Source: Phycisphaerales bacterium (GTDB lineage: Bacteria; Planctomycetota; Phycisphaerae; Phycisphaerales; SM1A02). Taken from it: DNA of 64,000 bases. The first letter of the stretch is position 1, and each line of letters begins with the position of its first letter. Below the pieces are notes generated by a model. That model did not search any database. It was not told where the DNA came from and saw only the letters and a list, made by a program, of their open reading frames with translations. Location of the stretch: NCBI GenBank assembly GCA_030748575.1, contig JASMLR010000009.1, positions 33,287 to 97,286 of the forward strand. Direction: 5' to 3'. The position numbers and the translations under genes were made by a program. Positions 62,953 to 64,000 of this stretch are shown here, in pieces.

Positions 62953-64000
62953 ATGCCCTTTGCACACACCGCACTGGTTCTTGCCGTCGCCACGGCCTCG
63001 GTGTCACCGACCGTCCCCCAGACGCCGGACGAACTCACGGCCCGGTTCGACCAGGCCATGCAGCAGGCGGATAATCGAGTCGCCGCCATCATCGCCGTCC
63101 CCGACGACGCTCGAACCTACGCCAACACGATCGGCGCCATGGACGACATCAACGCCCACTTTGACCGGGACGGGAACATGCTCGCCTTCATGGGATACGT
63201 CCACCCGGACCCTGCCATGCGTGAAGCTGCCCGAAACGTCGAACGTCGGTGGACCGACTGGTATGTGGACATCGGGAAGGACGAAGACCTGTACGCCGCC
63301 GTCCGCGCCTACGCGGAGACACAGTCGAAACTCGAAGGCGAACAGGCCCGGTTGCTTGAGTTCATTCTGCGTGACTATCGACGCGCGGGAATGGACCTTT
63401 CGGTCGAAGATCGTGAGACGTTGACCACGATTGAGAAGCAACTCAACGAACTCTCGATCGAGTTCGACCAGAACATTTTGAGTGACGCCTCCACCGTCTT
63501 CCTGACCGAGGCGGAACTCGAAGGCATGCCACAGGACTATATGGACGGTCTTGAGCGAACGGGCGATGTGTACGCCCTTGGCATGGATTACCCGACCTCA
63601 ATCCCGGTGCTTGACCATTGCCCCAACGAGCAGACCCGGCAGAAGATGTGGCTTGCTCGCAGGCGGCGAGCCAAGGCCAACGTTGACACGCTGGAGCAGA
63701 TTCTGGCACTCCGCGCGCGGCAGGCTGACCTGCTCGGGTTTGATCACGCCAGTGACTTCGAGAACGAGATTCGCATGTCGAAGAACGCCGCGGAGGTGGA
63801 GTCGTTCTATGCGTCACTGCGGCCGCTGCTCGCAGAGAAGGCTGCCCGCGATATGGAACTGCTCACGCAGGCCAAGCGTGAGGGCACCGGAGATACCGAA
63901 GCGACCATCAGACCGTGGGACGTCGGGTACTGGATGGAGCGGGTCCGCGAGCGAGACTACGACGTCGATTCAAACGTCGTCAAGGAGTACTTCCCGTTCG
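62953..64000 (+). CDS. M3-family metallopeptidase (thimet-oligopeptidase-like), truncated by window end
   Basis: The frame is open to the last base, so only the first 349 residues are seen. The first 20 residues are signal-like (TALVLAVATASV). The following alpha-helical part with LNELSIEFDQNIL, RQADLLGFDHASDFE and, near the end, PWDVGYWMERV...YDVDSNVVKEYFPF, is typical of the M3 (oligopeptidase A/thimet) family upstream of the HExxH metal site. That site lies beyond 64000 and cannot be checked. GAGGAGG ends 5 nt before the ATG. An exported M3 peptidase would be periplasmic. Confidence 0.85.
   Translation, partial: MPFAHTALVLAVATASVSPTVPQTPDELTARFDQAMQQADNRVAAIIAVPDDARTYANTIGAMDDINAHFDRDGNMLAFMGYVHPDPAMREAARNVERRWTDWYVDIGKDEDLYAAVRAYAETQSKLEGEQARLLEFILRDYRRAGMDLSVEDRETLTTIEKQLNELSIEFDQNILSDASTVFLTEAELEGMPQDYMDGLERTGDVYALGMDYPTSIPVLDHCPNEQTRQKMWLARRRRAKANVDTLEQILALRARQADLLGFDHASDFENEIRMSKNAAEVESFYASLRPLLAEKAARDMELLTQAKREGTGDTEATIRPWDVGYWMERVRERDYDVDSNVVKEYFPF

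Overview
The window is a gene-dense (about 64% G+C by eye) bacterial chromosome segment that looks like Planctomycetota, most likely class Phycisphaerae. The evidence is a combination of features common there: secreted proteins with DCNGNGIPD-type calcium repeats, dockerin-like EF-hand pairs and a PEP-CTERM-like tail; many lineage-restricted small membrane proteins and lipoproteins; a two-partner secretion pair with greatly extended parts; a split housekeeping gene order (an atpD on its own); and a FliA-like sigma factor with a FlgM-like protein. The genus is not resolved. No rRNA, CRISPR, IS element, integrase or phage gene is seen; there is one tRNA gene.

Layout. 1-2475 (minus): DoxX-like, VWA and MotA/TolQ/ExbB-type membrane genes in a tight operon. 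2598-4357: tRNA-Leu(UAG), class II DAHP synthase (first step of the shikimate pathway) and a TM2 protein. 4884-7465: two overlapping beta-ketoacyl synthases, one intact and one lacking all three catalytic residues. 7567-11634: a large secreted calcium-repeat protein. 11643-16269: DNA polymerase III delta, an FHA-histidine kinase fusion, a clpP pair and two lipoproteins. 16407-20359: amidase-like protein, Ser/Thr kinase, BFD-type ferredoxin, an antisense LigD-phosphoesterase-like gene, TPR lipoprotein and an ArsR-methyltransferase fusion. 20379-25725: secreted TPR protein, metG, psd and an HTH/membrane protein. 25830-30704: a 1624-residue subtilisin-like exoprotein with its own promoter and a palindromic candidate operator.

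30876-36815: small membrane proteins, FliA-like sigma factor, 7Fe-type ferredoxin, a histone-tail-like KKATR repeat protein with a terminator, an M16 pseudo-peptidase and a FlgM-like anti-sigma factor. 36984-44694: lipoprotein; a deoC-ALDH-ALDH deoxyribose-phosphate operon; metF with three small membrane genes; Rex redox repressor; YggS-type PLP protein. 44769-53749: tpsB-tpsA two-partner secretion system. 53980-59469: secreted proteins, a degenerate metallo-beta-lactamase-fold protein, coaD, twin glycine-zipper peptides and a dehydratase/ACP/dehydratase cassette. 59619-64000: atpD, FKBP-like lipoprotein, PEP-CTERM-like protein and the start of an M3 peptidase.

How it fits together. The KS pair, the FabZ-ACP-FabZ cassette and coaD (coenzyme A supplies the ACP prosthetic group) would together supply much of a type II fatty acid or polyene pathway, although the parts lie 51 kb apart. 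Two signals run through the window. First, many genes begin 6-8 nt after a TAnnnT hexamer with no Shine-Dalgarno, which suggests common leaderless transcription. Second, an unusual number of enzyme-family proteins lack key catalytic residues (KS-beta, ClpP2, M16, MBL, amidase, short ALDH).
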